Positions 8,192 to 16,554 of a DNA stretch of 64,000 nucleotides are shown piece after piece. The position numbers and the translations under genes were made by a program. The stretch's first letter is position 1. Each line of letters begins with the position of its first letter. The DNA comes from an uncultured bacterium (GTDB lineage Bacteria; Bacteroidota; Bacteroidia; CAILMK01): NCBI GenBank assembly GCA_903829945.1, contig CAIKRV010000044.1, positions 21,370 to 85,369 of the forward strand, read 5' to 3'. The notes beneath the pieces were generated by a model that was not told the DNA's origin, ran no database searches, and saw only the letters and a list, made by a program, of their open reading frames with translations.

Positions 8192-9799
8192 ATGACAATC
8201 GGAACATTGGAAGAAAAGAAGTCCGGTCTTTATGCTCTGGGCTTAAATGGATCTACAAAAGTACACTGGAATCTAAATCCAGCCGAATTGGTAGAACAGG
8301 CTATCCTTCGCGGAGAAGGCAGCTTATGCGATAACGGTGCCTTTGCGGCAGATACCGGAAAATTTACAGGTCGCTCTCCTAAAGACAAATTTGTGGTTTG
8401 TGACGCTCTCACTGAAAATTCAGTTTGGTGGGGTGAGGTCAACATTAAATTTGATCCTGAAAAATTCGACAAATTATACGATAAAGTAATTCATTACCTC
8501 AATGGCAAAGAATTATTCGTGAAAGATTCCTATGCTTGTGCCGCTCCGGAATATCGTTTAAATATTAGAGTAATTAGTGAGAGTGCTTTCCAAAGTCTCT
8601 TTGCCAATAATTTATTTTTACGTCCTACCCCGGAAGAATTGACCAATTTTGAGCCGGATTGGAAAATCATTGCCGCACCAAGTTTTGAAGCTGACCCGGC
8701 AATAGATGGTACCCGTCAGGGAAATTTTGCCATTGTTAATTTTACTAAGAAAATTATCCTCATCGGGGGTACTGCTTATACCGGTGAAATTAAAAAAGGT
8801 ATCTTTTCAGTATTAAATTTTGTCCTTCCGCACGAGCACAATGTATTATCTATGCATTGCTCCGCCAATGTGGGTAAAAATGGCGATACCGCTATTTTCT
8901 TCGGCTTATCCGGTACCGGAAAAACCACCCTATCCTCTGATCCGGAACGTAGACTCATCGGGGATGATGAACATGGTTGGGATGGCAAGCAAGTTTTTAA
9001 TTTTGAAGGCGGATGCTATGCTAAAGTCATCAATTTATCCAAGAAAAACGAACCTCAAATTTTTAATGCCATCAAGTTTGGTGCATTGGTGGAAAATATC
9101 AATTTTGTAAAAGGCACTCGTACCATTGATTATAAGGATGATTCCAAAACGGAAAACACCCGTACCGCCTACCCTATTGATTTTATTGATAATATTATGG
9201 AGCCATCCCTTGGAACGGCTCCTAAAAACATATTCTTTTTAGCAGCGGATGCCTTTGGGGTATTGCCTCCAATTGCAAAATTAAGTAAGGCACAAGCTAT
9301 GTTTTACTTTATTTCCGGCTATACCGCCAAGGTAGCCGGTACCGAAGCCGGCGTTAAAGAACCTTCACCTACCTTTTCAGCATGCTTTGGCCAAGTATTT
9401 TTGCCATTGCACCCTACCAAATATGCAGAAATGCTAGGGCATAAACTTCAAGAAAACCCTGACATCAATGTATGGTTGGTAAATACCGGCTGGATAGGTG
9501 GTGCCTATGGTGTAGGTGAGCGCATCAGCTTGCCGTATACGCGTAGCCTGATCACGGCAGCATTGGATGGCAAGCTTAATAATGTTGAGTTTGTTCAAGA
9601 TCCTATTTTCAACCTTTCTATGCCTAAATCTTGTCCAAATGTACCGGATGAAATTTTATATCCGCGCAATGCTTGGAAAGATAAAGACGCATATGATCAA
9701 AAAGCAAAAGAACTGGCCAATTCCTTCAATAAGAATTTTGAGAAATTCAGCGATTTTGCCGGTGCAGAAATAAAAAGCGCTGCGCCTAAAGCTCAGTAA
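8192..9799 (+). CDS. pckA: ATP-dependent phosphoenolpyruvate carboxykinase
   Basis: A 535-residue enzyme that converts oxaloacetate and ATP to phosphoenolpyruvate, CO2 and ADP, the entry step of gluconeogenesis. The P-loop GLSGTGKT is at residues 238-245, followed by the metal/nucleotide motif GDDEHGWD. The N-terminal FTGRSPKDKFVV and the later NTGWIGGAYGVGER motif are typical of the ATP-dependent family. Start moved from 8135 to ATG 8192 (MTIGTLEEKKSG) because the promoter box lies in between and the family has no such hydrophobic extension. Monocistronic, with its own promoter and terminator. Confidence 0.97.
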   Translation: MTIGTLEEKKSGLYALGLNGSTKVHWNLNPAELVEQAILRGEGSLCDNGAFAADTGKFTGRSPKDKFVVCDALTENSVWWGEVNIKFDPEKFDKLYDKVIHYLNGKELFVKDSYACAAPEYRLNIRVISESAFQSLFANNLFLRPTPEELTNFEPDWKIIAAPSFEADPAIDGTRQGNFAIVNFTKKIILIGGTAYTGEIKKGIFSVLNFVLPHEHNVLSMHCSANVGKNGDTAIFFGLSGTGKTTLSSDPERRLIGDDEHGWDGKQVFNFEGGCYAKVINLSKKNEPQIFNAIKFGALVENINFVKGTRTIDYKDDSKTENTRTAYPIDFIDNIMEPSLGTAPKNIFFLAADAFGVLPPIAKLSKAQAMFYFISGYTAKVAGTEAGVKEPSPTFSACFGQVFLPLHPTKYAEMLGHKLQENPDINVWLVNTGWIGGAYGVGERISLPYTRSLITAALDGKLNNVEFVQDPIFNLSMPKSCPNVPDEILYPRNAWKDKDAYDQKAKELANSFNKNFEKFSDFAGAEIKSAAPKAQ

Positions 9800-9824
9800 T
9801 ATTTATATATCTGTCTAGCATAAA

Positions 9825-9856
9825 AATAAAGCCCCGAATTGGGGCTTTATTTTTTG
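9825..9856 (+). terminator. Rho-independent terminator of pckA
   Basis: AATAAAGCCCC - GAATT - GGGGCTTTATT is an 11-bp stem followed by TTTTT. Confidence 0.85.
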
Positions 9857-10088
9857 ATATGCTATTGCATAATTTAATGGTGCCGAATTAGTTGTTTATA
9901 TACCAGGATAAGGTGAAACTGGGAAATTAAAGTATTAATGGCCTCGGCTCCACCTGCTCTGTCCATTTCCGAAGGAATACTTTGAAAGGAAAAAAATTCG
10001 ATAAACACTTATTTATTAAACACTTAGCCATTGGGATATTTAGGCCAATTAAATATTTTTCAATAAATTGCGAAAAACAACTTTCTGA

Positions 10089-10253
10089 ATGAGGTTGAAA
10101 AGCGTCTACAAATATGAATTCCGAAAATCCTTGGAATGCCCTAACCTAGATATGAAACTTTTGGAAAAAGTTGAAGAACTGACCCGGTATATGATTGAAT
10201 TGAAACAAGAAAATGAGCAATTAAAATCAGCATTGATAAAACTTAAAAATTAA
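10089..10253 (+). CDS. 54-residue coiled-coil ORF, possible tail of a lost larger gene
   Basis: Too short for the ORF track. It runs from ATG 10089 to TAA 10251-10253, 4 bases before the next gene's ATG. The second half (LEKVEELTRYMIELKQENE onward) is a heptad-patterned amphipathic helix. From general knowledge, similar tails close many large Bacteroidota surface proteins (VEELTLY...IELK...ENE style). So this may be either a small helical protein or the remnant 3' end of a decayed surface-protein gene. The upstream 290 bases show no continuing frame. Confidence 0.35.
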   Translation: MRLKSVYKYEFRKSLECPNLDMKLLEKVEELTRYMIELKQENEQLKSALIKLKN

Positions 10254-10257
10254 AAGA

Positions 10258-11484
10258 ATGTTGAAGTATTTTGTTAGTATTCTAGTGTTATCATTATTTG
10301 CAAATTCTGCATATGCGCAGTACATTCGTTACAATGAAACATTATTTGGCAATTATGTGCCTTCGCCTCCTTACAGAGTAGGTCATATATACGATGTGGA
10401 CAGTTTTGGCAATAGAATTAAACATGATGATTCTCTTGAGATTTTTGAATGGGATTCTAATGGCAGTAATATTCAATGGGAAAATGCTGCTGGATATAAT
10501 CCTAAAATTTATGATTATTCATACTTTCAAATAAGGTACGAAACGAATAACCTTATAGTATTATCTAAATTTATTAGGGTTGCAAAATATGTTGCTGGCC
10601 TTTTTAATCCTGCAAATTTGTGGGATAGTGTGCATATTTACTATACCTACGATTCAAGCACGGGTAATTATTTACTTAAAAATAAATACACTCAATTACT
10701 CAATAAAAAAGGAAAGGTTTTTAATTCTGAGAATATAAATTATTATTTTGATGGGAATGGAAGTGATACGCTTATTATTTATCAAAGGTGGGATGCTGTC
10801 AATAGCGCTTGGAAGGACTCTGCTAAATCCATCGCTAAATTTATACCATCTATGGGAATTCCGCAATGGTATTACCATTGGATTTATGCTAATAATAAGT
10901 GGATGCTCCATACCGTAGATAGCATGTTATATGATAGCGCCTCCAATCCTAAGGCTATATTCACCCAAGTAAATCATAATGGTAATTTAGTAGATTCGAG
11001 CAGAAGATTTATGCATAGACTAGATGCACATACACTTGAAAATGTACACTGGATTTGGATTGATTCAGCGTGGATCAAGGATACGATTGCGATTTTTTAT
11101 ACTAATTATAATGGTATTGCAACTAAATTATTCAAATTTTATGATCCTAAAACACAAATTGCAGTTAAAGCAATCAAGTGTAATTATGCTAATCCGGATC
11201 TTACAGGCCTAAAGCAAGATATAAATAATTCTGCAAACTTTCAAATTTATCCCAATCCTACTCTGGGAACTATGAATATAGACTATACCCTTGATGCTGC
11301 TCAAGAAGTATTAATTAATATTTATAATTTGATGGGAAAAGAAGTTCGGCATATAGAATACAGTATACAAGATGGCGGAAAGCATCATGCGCAAATTGAT
11401 TTGACCGAGTTACCGGAAGGAATATATTTTATAAAATTTCAATGCAAAGAAACACAGAATATTCAAACCTTAATTAAGCAATGA
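10258..11484 (+). CDS. T9SS-secreted surface protein of unknown function
   Basis: A 408-residue protein with a signal peptide (LSLFANSAYAQY) and a type A T9SS sorting domain over the last 80 residues: FQIYPNPTLG, then INIYNLMGKEV, ELPEGIYFIKF and a basic tail. The middle has many WDS, YD and W-rich short repeats and no domain I recognise. It should cross the outer membrane through the T9SS and be anchored or released after removal of the sorting domain. The next gene (lipoprotein) overlaps by 4 nt (ATGA), so the two form an operon. Confidence 0.82.
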   Translation: MLKYFVSILVLSLFANSAYAQYIRYNETLFGNYVPSPPYRVGHIYDVDSFGNRIKHDDSLEIFEWDSNGSNIQWENAAGYNPKIYDYSYFQIRYETNNLIVLSKFIRVAKYVAGLFNPANLWDSVHIYYTYDSSTGNYLLKNKYTQLLNKKGKVFNSENINYYFDGNGSDTLIIYQRWDAVNSAWKDSAKSIAKFIPSMGIPQWYYHWIYANNKWMLHTVDSMLYDSASNPKAIFTQVNHNGNLVDSSRRFMHRLDAHTLENVHWIWIDSAWIKDTIAIFYTNYNGIATKLFKFYDPKTQIAVKAIKCNYANPDLTGLKQDINNSANFQIYPNPTLGTMNIDYTLDAAQEVLINIYNLMGKEVRHIEYSIQDGGKHHAQIDLTELPEGIYFIKFQCKETQNIQTLIKQ

Positions 11485-11933
11485 AAATCATTTGTAAATT
11501 TATAATCTTCTTATTTGCGTTCAGTTATCTTATTTCTTGTAGTCCTAAAGAAAAACCACCCGTATACGGTTGTACCGATCCAAATAGTTATTATTATAAT
11601 CCTTATGCAAATGTAAATGACGGTAGTTGTAGATACGTAGGCGAAATATCCTTATATAGAAAATCTACGGGGGCTAATAATGATTCAATTGAATTTTGGT
11701 TAGATACCATCAATGGTAAAGGATTAAAATTACAAGGCGCCTTTCAATATAATGAACTCCCGACCAAGCCACAATCATGTACCGACATAAACACTTTGAA
11801 TATTGAAATACCTATTGGCACATGGATCTATCAACTTAGAAAAAAAAGTGTAGGAAGTCCAACTACAAATTTGACACCTGTAACCACCGTAAAAAGTTAT
11901 AACAAACTTTGTGATACCTTAGGCCTAAATTAA
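11481..11933 (+). CDS. lipoprotein with a GCTDP...DGSC surface motif
   Basis: A 150-residue protein with lipobox YLISC and then, just after the anchor, the sequence GCTDPNSYYYNPYANVNDGSC-like block (GCTDP, YNPYA, DGSC). Such motifs occur in exported Bacteroidota proteins, often repeated near T9SS sorting domains, and carry acidic residues that may bind calcium. Here a single copy sits at the lipid-anchored end. The remaining 90 residues look like a small beta-sandwich and are not assigned. Translationally coupled to the T9SS cargo gene upstream, so it may be its partner at the cell surface. Confidence 0.7.
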   Translation: MKIICKFIIFLFAFSYLISCSPKEKPPVYGCTDPNSYYYNPYANVNDGSCRYVGEISLYRKSTGANNDSIEFWLDTINGKGLKLQGAFQYNELPTKPQSCTDINTLNIEIPIGTWIYQLRKKSVGSPTTNLTPVTTVKSYNKLCDTLGLN

Positions 11934-12291
11934 ATATCTAATATTAACTCGCTCGCGAGTATAAAATCAGAAGTCCATGACCACCCTCAGTTGCAAAGCA
12001 GCAAGAAATCATGGGGGCGATCCATTTCACAAATTATTATCAAGCGAATTTAGACCACCGCGCAGTGGATAATTTCTAACCTTCAAGGTAAGCATTATTT
12101 TTTTATTCACTTTATTCAAATTCGGTGCCGACCATTCAGCAGGAAGAATTTTTATATTATGTAATTTTGTCGACTGATTTTAAACATAATTGATTTCATC
12201 TAAAATTTAAAAATGGTCATCAGGGCAATAATAATCTCTAATTGAATTATTTTGAATTGATTCTCGTTATAATGCTGCAACATAAAAAATC
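11934..12291. other. intergenic stretch without recognisable genes
   Basis: 358 bases before mnmA. A TAATTTTG box (12162-12169) fits the -7 consensus but has no -33 partner and is 122 bases from the mnmA ATG. Nothing else is supportable. Confidence 0.4.
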
Positions 12292-13395
12292 ATGTCTAAG
12301 AAAGGAAGAGTTTTAGTAGCAATGAGTGGCGGCATTGATAGTACCGTGGCCGCAATAATGCTCAAGGATCAAGGTTATGAGGTAATTGGCATAACCATGA
12401 AAACCTGGGACTACCAAACTTCAGGGGGTAATTCCAAGGAAACCGGTTGCTGCTCCTTGGATTCCATCAACGATGCCCGTGCCATTGCCTTAGAGCATGG
12501 CATTCATCATTTTATTCTAGACATCCGCGATGAATTCGGAGATCTGGTGATTGACAATTTTGTGGATGAATACATCGCAGGTCGCACCCCTAATCCTTGT
12601 GTATTATGTAATACCCACATAAAATGGAAGGCTTTGCTCAAGCGCGCCGATAAATTGGATTGCGAATTTATCGCTACCGGCCATTATGCCCAATCTCGCT
12701 TCGAAGATGGACGACATATTATTTCTAAAGGCCTCGATAATACCAAAGATCAAAGCTATGTTTTATGGGGCTTGGATAAAGCCAGCCTGGCCCGAACGCT
12801 ATTGCCTTTAGGCGCCTTCCATAAAAAGGACATTAAACAAATGGCAATTTCCTGGGGATATAATGATTTGGCCGCTAAGAGCGAATCCTACGAGATTTGT
12901 TTTATTCCCGACAATGATTATCGCTCCTTCCTTAAACGCAAAGTAGCGGGCCTGGAAGAGCGCGTAGCGGGCGGTAATTTTGTAATGAGTGATGGCAGCG
13001 TGGTCGGAAAGCATAGAGGCTACCCTTTTTATACCGTTGGCCAACGCAAGGGTTTAGAAATAGCCTTAGGCCGTCCCGTTTTTGTAGTAGATATTGACCC
13101 GATAACGAATACGGTCTATTTAGGTGAAGAAGAAGAACTACAAAGACGCAGCATGTTGGTAAAGGCTTTAAACCTACAGAAATACGATATTATCCCGGAA
13201 GGTCTGGAAGTATTGACCAAGGTTAGATACAAGGACCCCGGTGCCATGAGTACCTTGCATAACCCGGAGGAAGGCACCATTAAAACTACTTTTTATCATG
13301 GGGTGAGCGCCATCGCTCCCGGACAGTCTGCCGTATTTTACGAAGGCGAAGATGTCGTTGGCGGTGGTCATATTTATAAAAGTTTTGTGGAGTAA
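12292..13395 (+). CDS. mnmA: tRNA-specific 2-thiouridylase MnmA
   Basis: A 367-residue enzyme that thiolates U34 of tRNA-Lys, -Glu and -Gln using ATP and a persulfide sulfur donor. Visible features: the PP-loop MSGGIDSTVAA near the N-terminus, which activates uridine by adenylation; catalytic Cys103 in TPNPCVLCN; and the second catalytic Cys203 in SYEICFIPDNDYRSF. The C-terminal tRNA-binding beta domain is present (GQRKGLEIALG and beyond). Length is normal. It is followed by msrC (19-nt gap) and miaE, forming a probable operon with a second tRNA-modification gene. Confidence 0.97.
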   Translation: MSKKGRVLVAMSGGIDSTVAAIMLKDQGYEVIGITMKTWDYQTSGGNSKETGCCSLDSINDARAIALEHGIHHFILDIRDEFGDLVIDNFVDEYIAGRTPNPCVLCNTHIKWKALLKRADKLDCEFIATGHYAQSRFEDGRHIISKGLDNTKDQSYVLWGLDKASLARTLLPLGAFHKKDIKQMAISWGYNDLAAKSESYEICFIPDNDYRSFLKRKVAGLEERVAGGNFVMSDGSVVGKHRGYPFYTVGQRKGLEIALGRPVFVVDIDPITNTVYLGEEEELQRRSMLVKALNLQKYDIIPEGLEVLTKVRYKDPGAMSTLHNPEEGTIKTTFYHGVSAIAPGQSAVFYEGEDVVGGGHIYKSFVE

Positions 13396-13414
13396 TACTA
13401 AAAACCTGCTGCTT

Positions 13415-13882
13415 ATGAATGATAAAATCGCAAAATATGAATTGCTGCTGAAGCAAATGGCGGAGTTTAATGATTTGGAAATTCCCAACAGCGGAAAAAT
13501 ATGCTCCATTTTATCCCTACTCAAAGATAGCTTGGATTTGTTTTGGATAGGTTTATACATGAAAACCAATGAAAACACCCTCGGCCTGGGCATTTATCAA
13601 GGACTCCCAGCCTGCACCCTCATCCCTTATGGGAAAGGCGTTTGCGGTACCGCTGCCGCCACTGCTCAGGTGCAAATCGTTGACGACGTAACTACCTTCC
13701 CCGGCTATATTGCCTGCCATGCCGAGGCTGCATCCGAAATTGTACTCCCCGGCTTTAAACAGGGTAATGTGTCTTTTGTATTGGACGTAGATAGCAAAGA
13801 AATTGCTGCATTTAATAATACGGATGCCCTTTATTTGGGCAAAGTGGTCAATATACTTGAAACCTTACTCCTAGAACCTTGA
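13415..13882 (+). CDS. msrC: free methionine-(R)-sulfoxide reductase (GAF-domain fRMsr)
   Basis: A 155-residue single GAF-domain protein. The three cysteines of the fRMsr active site are present at residues 67, 77 and 101 with the family spacing (10 and 24), in ACTLIPYGKGVCGTA and FPGYIACHAEAASEIV. The enzyme reduces free Met-R-sulfoxide with electrons from thioredoxin. The ORF-track start (13352) lies inside mnmA; ATG 13415 (MNDKIAKYELL) gives the normal family length and leaves a 19-nt gap to mnmA. Confidence 0.9.
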   Translation: MNDKIAKYELLLKQMAEFNDLEIPNSGKICSILSLLKDSLDLFWIGLYMKTNENTLGLGIYQGLPACTLIPYGKGVCGTAAATAQVQIVDDVTTFPGYIACHAEAASEIVLPGFKQGNVSFVLDVDSKEIAAFNNTDALYLGKVVNILETLLLEP

Positions 13883-13897
13883 TTATTAAAAAGTAGT

Positions 13898-14497
13898 ATG
13901 AGTAAGGAAAAAAATATTCTCGGTCTGCAATTGCCCACCGATCCTCGCTGGGCAGACTTGGCACAAATCAGCATTGAAGCCATTCTAACTGATCATGCTT
14001 ATTGCGAACAAAAAGCAGCATCTAACTGTATATCAATCATTACACAATTTCCCAATTTTCCAAACATTGTTGAAAAGTTAAGTCCTTTAGTTACAGAGGA
14101 ATGGGGGCATTTTAGAATGGTTGTCCGCGAATTAAAACGCCGAAAACTTAGTTTGGGATTACAGCGCAAGGATGCTTATGTCAATGAAATACGAAAGATT
14201 ATAAAATCAGGCATCGGTCGTAAAGAATTATTAGTAGAAAAATTATTATTCTCTGCCTTAATTGAAGCCAGAAGTTGCGAACGATTTAAATTGCTCTCTG
14301 AAAAGATTGCAGACAAAGATTTAAAACGATTTTACCATGATTTAATGGTTGCAGAAGCAGCTCATTATCGATTATTTATAGACTTAGCTAATGCTGTAAT
14401 GGACGAGGCAATCGTTCATCAGCGTTGGAAAGAATTTCTTGCCGCTGAAGCGGAAATCATGAAAACCTTGGAAATCCGCGGAGATCGGATCCATTAA
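13898..14497 (+). CDS. miaE: tRNA-(ms2io6A37) hydroxylase MiaE
   Basis: A 199-residue ferritin-like diiron enzyme that hydroxylates the isopentenyl side chain of ms2i6A at position 37 of tRNAs. Probable iron ligands lie in the expected paired-helix pattern: E37, E68/H71 (EEWGHF), E123 (EARSCERF) and E153/H156 (EAAHYRLF). It follows msrC by 15 nt and completes a likely mnmA-msrC-miaE operon. Its stop overlaps the stop of the convergent HIT gene, with no room for a separate terminator. Confidence 0.92.
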   Translation: MSKEKNILGLQLPTDPRWADLAQISIEAILTDHAYCEQKAASNCISIITQFPNFPNIVEKLSPLVTEEWGHFRMVVRELKRRKLSLGLQRKDAYVNEIRKIIKSGIGRKELLVEKLLFSALIEARSCERFKLLSEKIADKDLKRFYHDLMVAEAAHYRLFIDLANAVMDEAIVHQRWKEFLAAEAEIMKTLEIRGDRIH

Positions 14498-14889
14498 TTA
14501 AAACAGGCGATGATTTTGGCAGCGGTAGCTGCCAAACCTTGCTGCGTAGCAGCAAGCTTGGGACGCTCAAAGTTAATATCACCTACGTGTTGTAAAGGAA
14601 TCAGGTGAATATGTGCATGAGGCACTTCCAAACCAATAACCGCCATTCCAACCTTTTTGCACGGAATCGCTTTTTCTAGTGCTTTGGATACATTTTTTGC
14701 AAATAAAAATAGTCCTGAATACAGGTCATCCTCAAGATTAAAAATATAGTCAATTTCTTGCTTAGGAATCACTAAGACATGGCCCTCTGCCAATGGGGTA
14801 ATATCTAAAAAAGCTAAAAAATGATCGTTTTCAGCAATTTTATGACAAGGAATTTCACCGTTTACAATTTTACTAAATATGGATGCCAT
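14494..14889 (-). CDS. HIT-family nucleotide hydrolase
   Basis: A 131-residue histidine-triad protein: N-terminal IFSKIVNGEIPCHKI, central GHVLVIPK, and the catalytic triad HAHIHLIPL (H91, H93, H95). Members cleave AMP from amino or acyl adenylates and dinucleoside polyphosphates (HinT-like); the physiological substrate is uncertain. It lies 16 nt downstream of greA and is probably co-transcribed with it. Confidence 0.93.
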   Translation of the reverse strand: MASIFSKIVNGEIPCHKIAENDHFLAFLDITPLAEGHVLVIPKQEIDYIFNLEDDLYSGLFLFAKNVSKALEKAIPCKKVGMAVIGLEVPHAHIHLIPLQHVGDINFERPKLAATQQGLAATAAKIIACFN

Positions 14890-14905
14890 AAAACTTAACT
14901 ATTAA

Positions 14906-15382
14906 TTACTCTCTGGTGATTTTTAAAACTTCAAGTTTCAAAACCCCGGCAGGAACATTAACTTCAATAGTATCACCAATTTTTTTCCCTAATAAGCCTT
15001 GGCCAATCGGACTCTTTACAGATATTTTGCCTTCCTTCAAACTGGCCTCAGTTTCAGATACGATTTTGTATTTCACGTCCTTTTTGGTATTGTGATTTTT
15101 TACATAAACCGTTGATAGTATCATTACTTTACTGGTATCTACATTGCTTTCATCAATAATACGAGAATTAGCAATGGTATTTTCTAATTTAGCAATTTTA
15201 GCTTCCAAATGACCTTGAGCATCTTTGGCTGCATCGTATTCAGCATTTTCACTCAAGTCACCCTTATCTCTGGCTTCTTGGATGGCTTTGGCAATATCAG
15301 CCCTTCCCTTAGTTTTTAGGTTTCTTAACTCATCATTAAGCTTATCTAATCCTTCTTTTGTAAAGTAAAATACTTCTGCCAT
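14906..15382 (-). CDS. greA: transcription elongation factor GreA
   Basis: A 158-residue protein with an N-terminal antiparallel coiled coil whose tip carries the acidic pair D42 and E45 in GDLSENAEYDAAK, and a C-terminal FKBP-like domain (SPIGQGLLGKKIGD). GreA enters the RNA polymerase secondary channel and stimulates cleavage of backtracked transcripts. The upstream region is unusual: a -7 box at 15442-15449 and a terminator hairpin at 15395-15430 lie between the porV-like gene and greA, so the hairpin may sit in the greA leader. Confidence 0.96.
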   Translation of the reverse strand: MAEVFYFTKEGLDKLNDELRNLKTKGRADIAKAIQEARDKGDLSENAEYDAAKDAQGHLEAKIAKLENTIANSRIIDESNVDTSKVMILSTVYVKNHNTKKDVKYKIVSETEASLKEGKISVKSPIGQGLLGKKIGDTIEVNVPAGVLKLEVLKITRE

Positions 15383-15394
15383 AGTTTATCAATT

Positions 15395-15430
15395 AAAAAA
15401 CTCAACGTCCCCACTAGGGAGACGTTGAGT
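15395..15430 (-). terminator. Rho-independent terminator or attenuator upstream of greA
   Basis: Perfect 10-bp stem ACTCAACGTC / GACGTTGAGT with an 11-base CCCACTAGGGA-type loop; on the minus strand it ends in TTTTTT. It would end the TonB-receptor/PorV operon, but because a -7 box lies just upstream of it the greA transcript may also start before it. Confidence 0.75.
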
Positions 15431-15441
15431 AAATTTATATA

Positions 15442-15449
15442 CAAATATA
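15442..15449 (-). promoter_or_regulatory. -7 box TATATTTG, candidate greA promoter
   Basis: On the minus strand TATATTTG matches TAnnTTTG, 11 bases upstream of the terminator hairpin and 59 bases before the greA ATG. No clean -33 TTTG. Confidence 0.4.
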
Positions 15450-15463
15450 GGAATTGTTTTGGA

Positions 15464-16519
15464 TTATAGCGTCAGCTTTAATCCAAAACAATGCGTTCCT
15501 GTAAAGATTGTAGAACGGTATGAATAATCAATTCCGAAACGTTTTGCTTTATTTTTACCAAAAGGTAAATCTACACTGGCACCAGCCGATGGACCAAGAC
15601 CGGTTTTTGTACGCAAATCAGAACTAAATATATCCTGCTCGTAATTAAATCCGCCTCTTAGCATCAGGTATCCTTTATAACTGTATTGCAAGCCGATAAT
15701 TTCTTGGTCCTTATCAAATGCATTTGACATAAATGAACCCGCAATGGTTAATTTATGCGTAGAACCGGAATCAAAATATAAATCATAAGATACACCAATA
15801 TTTAACATGGAAGGCAATTCAAATTCATTACTTCTACTTTCTAAGGTCATAGAATAAGGAGAACCATCAATTACCCCACGCGTGGATAAGCCCCCACCGG
15901 AATAAGACATCGCAGGACCGATATTTCTAAGGGAAACACCAATTTTAATTTTATCTTTATCCCCGGCAAAATACTGAATACCGGCATCCATAGATACTCC
16001 TGTAGCGCTTACAGAAACTATTCCTTCGCTAACGGCACGGAACAATACCCCAGCACGTATAGCATTGGAAAATTTATGCGCATAGCCTACCCCAATATTT
16101 ACCATAGAAATATTATAGGTTCCTTGTACAGGTTCAGGACTATTAACGGTAGTAATTGGTATATCACCAAAATCCCAGGAGATAATGCTTACGCCAATGG
16201 CATCATCCTTATCTTCACCCAGGGTTTGTGCAAAACCAAAGGCATTAATATTAACACCAACCGTAGAATTACCCAACCAATTGGTACGTGCCGCCAGAAA
16301 TTCTGTTTGATGAATATCTGCTAAACCTGCCACATTGAATTGCATACACTCTACACCATTGATGCCGGCAATATCTACTCCACCCCATCCGGAGCTTCTG
16401 GCCCATGGATTAACTACTAGTTGTTCAGCACCGGCCTGACCTACACGATCAGGATTGCCCGCCATTACTGACTGTGAAAGTGCTAAACCTAATATTACGC
16501 CTACTATTTTTTTGATCAT
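15464..16519 (-). CDS. PorV/PorQ-family outer-membrane protein
   Basis: A 351-residue protein with a signal peptide (LGLALSQSVMAG) and a body typical of PorV/PorQ-like 14-stranded barrels of the FadL class: N-terminal RVGQAGAEQLVVNPWARSSG block, the internal strand pattern ISMVNIGVGYAHKFSNAIRAG, and a C-terminal aromatic end (FGLKLTL). PorV shuttles T9SS cargo to the attachment machinery. This one is the last gene of an operon with a giant secreted protein and a TonB receptor, so it may be a dedicated paralogue for that cargo rather than the housekeeping PorV. Confidence 0.82.
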   Translation of the reverse strand: MIKKIVGVILGLALSQSVMAGNPDRVGQAGAEQLVVNPWARSSGWGGVDIAGINGVECMQFNVAGLADIHQTEFLAARTNWLGNSTVGVNINAFGFAQTLGEDKDDAIGVSIISWDFGDIPITTVNSPEPVQGTYNISMVNIGVGYAHKFSNAIRAGVLFRAVSEGIVSVSATGVSMDAGIQYFAGDKDKIKIGVSLRNIGPAMSYSGGGLSTRGVIDGSPYSMTLESRSNEFELPSMLNIGVSYDLYFDSGSTHKLTIAGSFMSNAFDKDQEIIGLQYSYKGYLMLRGGFNYEQDIFSSDLRTKTGLGPSAGASVDLPFGKNKAKRFGIDYSYRSTIFTGTHCFGLKLTL

Positions 16520-16554
16520 CTTACTTGTTTTTCTAAGTTGATAATTAGTTTTTT

